A stretch of DNA of 5,458 bases from Euryarchaeota archaeon UBA36 (GTDB lineage Archaea; Thermoplasmatota; Poseidoniia; Poseidoniales; Thalassarchaeaceae). Location of the stretch: NCBI GenBank assembly GCA_002496485.1, contig DAJW01000088.1:1-5458 (forward strand), in the 5' to 3' direction. The notes beneath the pieces are model-generated. The model saw only the letters and a program-made list of their open reading frames with translations. It ran no database searches and had not been told where the DNA came from. Both the position numbers and the translations under genes were made by a program. Within the stretch, counting starts at the first letter, position 1. Each line of letters opens with the position of its first letter. Of the stretch, positions 5,059 to 5,458 are shown one piece after another.

Positions 5059-5458
5059 TCACTTCCCGGATAGGTGTTGTAAAGCATTTTCAGTCAATTT
5101 AAAAAAACGAGTCCTTCCCTTTTTCCTGACTGAAAGAATCCCGGATTTGTAAAGTGAATTGTACAATTGGGATAGGCGAGGCCTCCCTACTTCCAATCGT
5201 GCTTGAATTTCAGGATCGGAAGGAGAAATTTCCCTATGTTCAGCAATTTCCAAAATTAGCTCCTCTGCCTCAGATAAATTTCCAAGATGATTATAATCGA
5301 GTTCGTTATCATTATTTTGATTATTAATAATTGGAATTATTTGACTCTGGAGCTCTTCTGAAACTTCAATACTTTCGGCTTCAATATTTCCATCTTCAAA
5401 TGTATTTGTTTCGTCTGTAATATTTGGCAGTGTTTCCTCGAATGCTGAATCTACTGTC
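5059..5458 (-). CDS. Winged-helix DNA-binding protein with acidic N-terminal region, partial (5' end beyond window)
   Basis: The minus-strand frame is open from the right edge (5457) to the TGA at 5061-5059, giving 132 residues without a start being required inside the window. A TTG at 5253 would yield only 64 residues and would cut into the first helix, so the gene most likely begins outside. Residues about 60-132 look like a winged helix: a first helix EAEELILEIAEH, a recognition-helix region VGRPRLSQLYNSLYKSG, and a wing LSVRKKGRTRFFKLTENA. Residues 1-68 contain no Lys or Arg, many Asp/Glu, and an Asn-rich patch (NNQNNDNELDYN), and are probably disordered. The combination suggests a transcription regulator or a DNA-binding tail on a larger protein. 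It precedes the DUF357 gene by four bases. The specific target cannot be inferred. Confidence 0.8.
   Translation of the reverse strand, partial: TVDSAFEETLPNITDETNTFEDGNIEAESIEVSEELQSQIIPIINNQNNDNELDYNHLGNLSEAEELILEIAEHREISPSDPEIQARLEVGRPRLSQLYNSLYKSGILSVRKKGRTRFFKLTENALQHLSGK

Overview
The window is from an A+T-rich archaeal chromosome. The gene content shows this: an Orc1/Cdc6-type initiator, ribosomal protein S6e, the gamma subunit of translation factor aIF2, an Fcf1-like PIN-domain protein and a DUF357 protein. All are archaeal or archaeal/eukaryotic families. The A+T bias, very acidic low-complexity segments and the style of the proteins suggest a marine euryarchaeon related to Thermoplasmata (Poseidoniia, marine group II/III). 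That placement is an inference from gene style and was not tested by a tree.

Layout from left to right. Positions 1-312 hold the N-terminal part of a minus-strand gene that runs off the left edge and ends here in a 24-bp Glu/Pro-rich tandem repeat. Next comes a minus-strand four-helix membrane protein (366-1277) that looks like a duplicated two-helix module with a cytoplasmic tail. A 130-bp divergent intergenic region separates it from a plus-strand run: orc1/cdc6 (1408-2589), rps6e (2631-3140), the aIF2 gamma gene (3171-4397) and a PIN-domain gene (4402-4761). Two minus-strand genes converge on this run: a DUF357 protein (4767-5054) and, 4 bp upstream of it, a winged-helix protein with an acidic N-terminal part (5059 to beyond the right edge). 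No gene-free stretch exceeds about 135 bases. I see no RNA genes, insertion sequences or CRISPR arrays.

The core of the window is a translation cluster. S6e is a small-subunit protein, aIF2 gamma delivers initiator tRNA to that subunit, and the PIN protein is most like Fcf1/Utp24, the small-subunit rRNA processing nuclease. The S6e - aIF2 gamma - PIN order is a known archaeal arrangement. The replication initiator sits just upstream with its own weak stop-proximal hairpin, and a TATA-like element precedes rps6e.

Points for a second look: aIF2 gamma lacks the cysteines of its usual zinc knuckle, and its start is ambiguous (ATG, a CTG behind a strong Shine-Dalgarno, or a one-base shift from a GTG that overlaps the rps6e stop). 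Orc1/Cdc6 has altered sensor-1 and arginine-box positions. The membrane protein appears internally duplicated. The acidic protein repeat is a near-perfect minisatellite. The right-edge winged-helix gene is longer than its nearest start codon implies. I did not find a convincing new multi-gene system.
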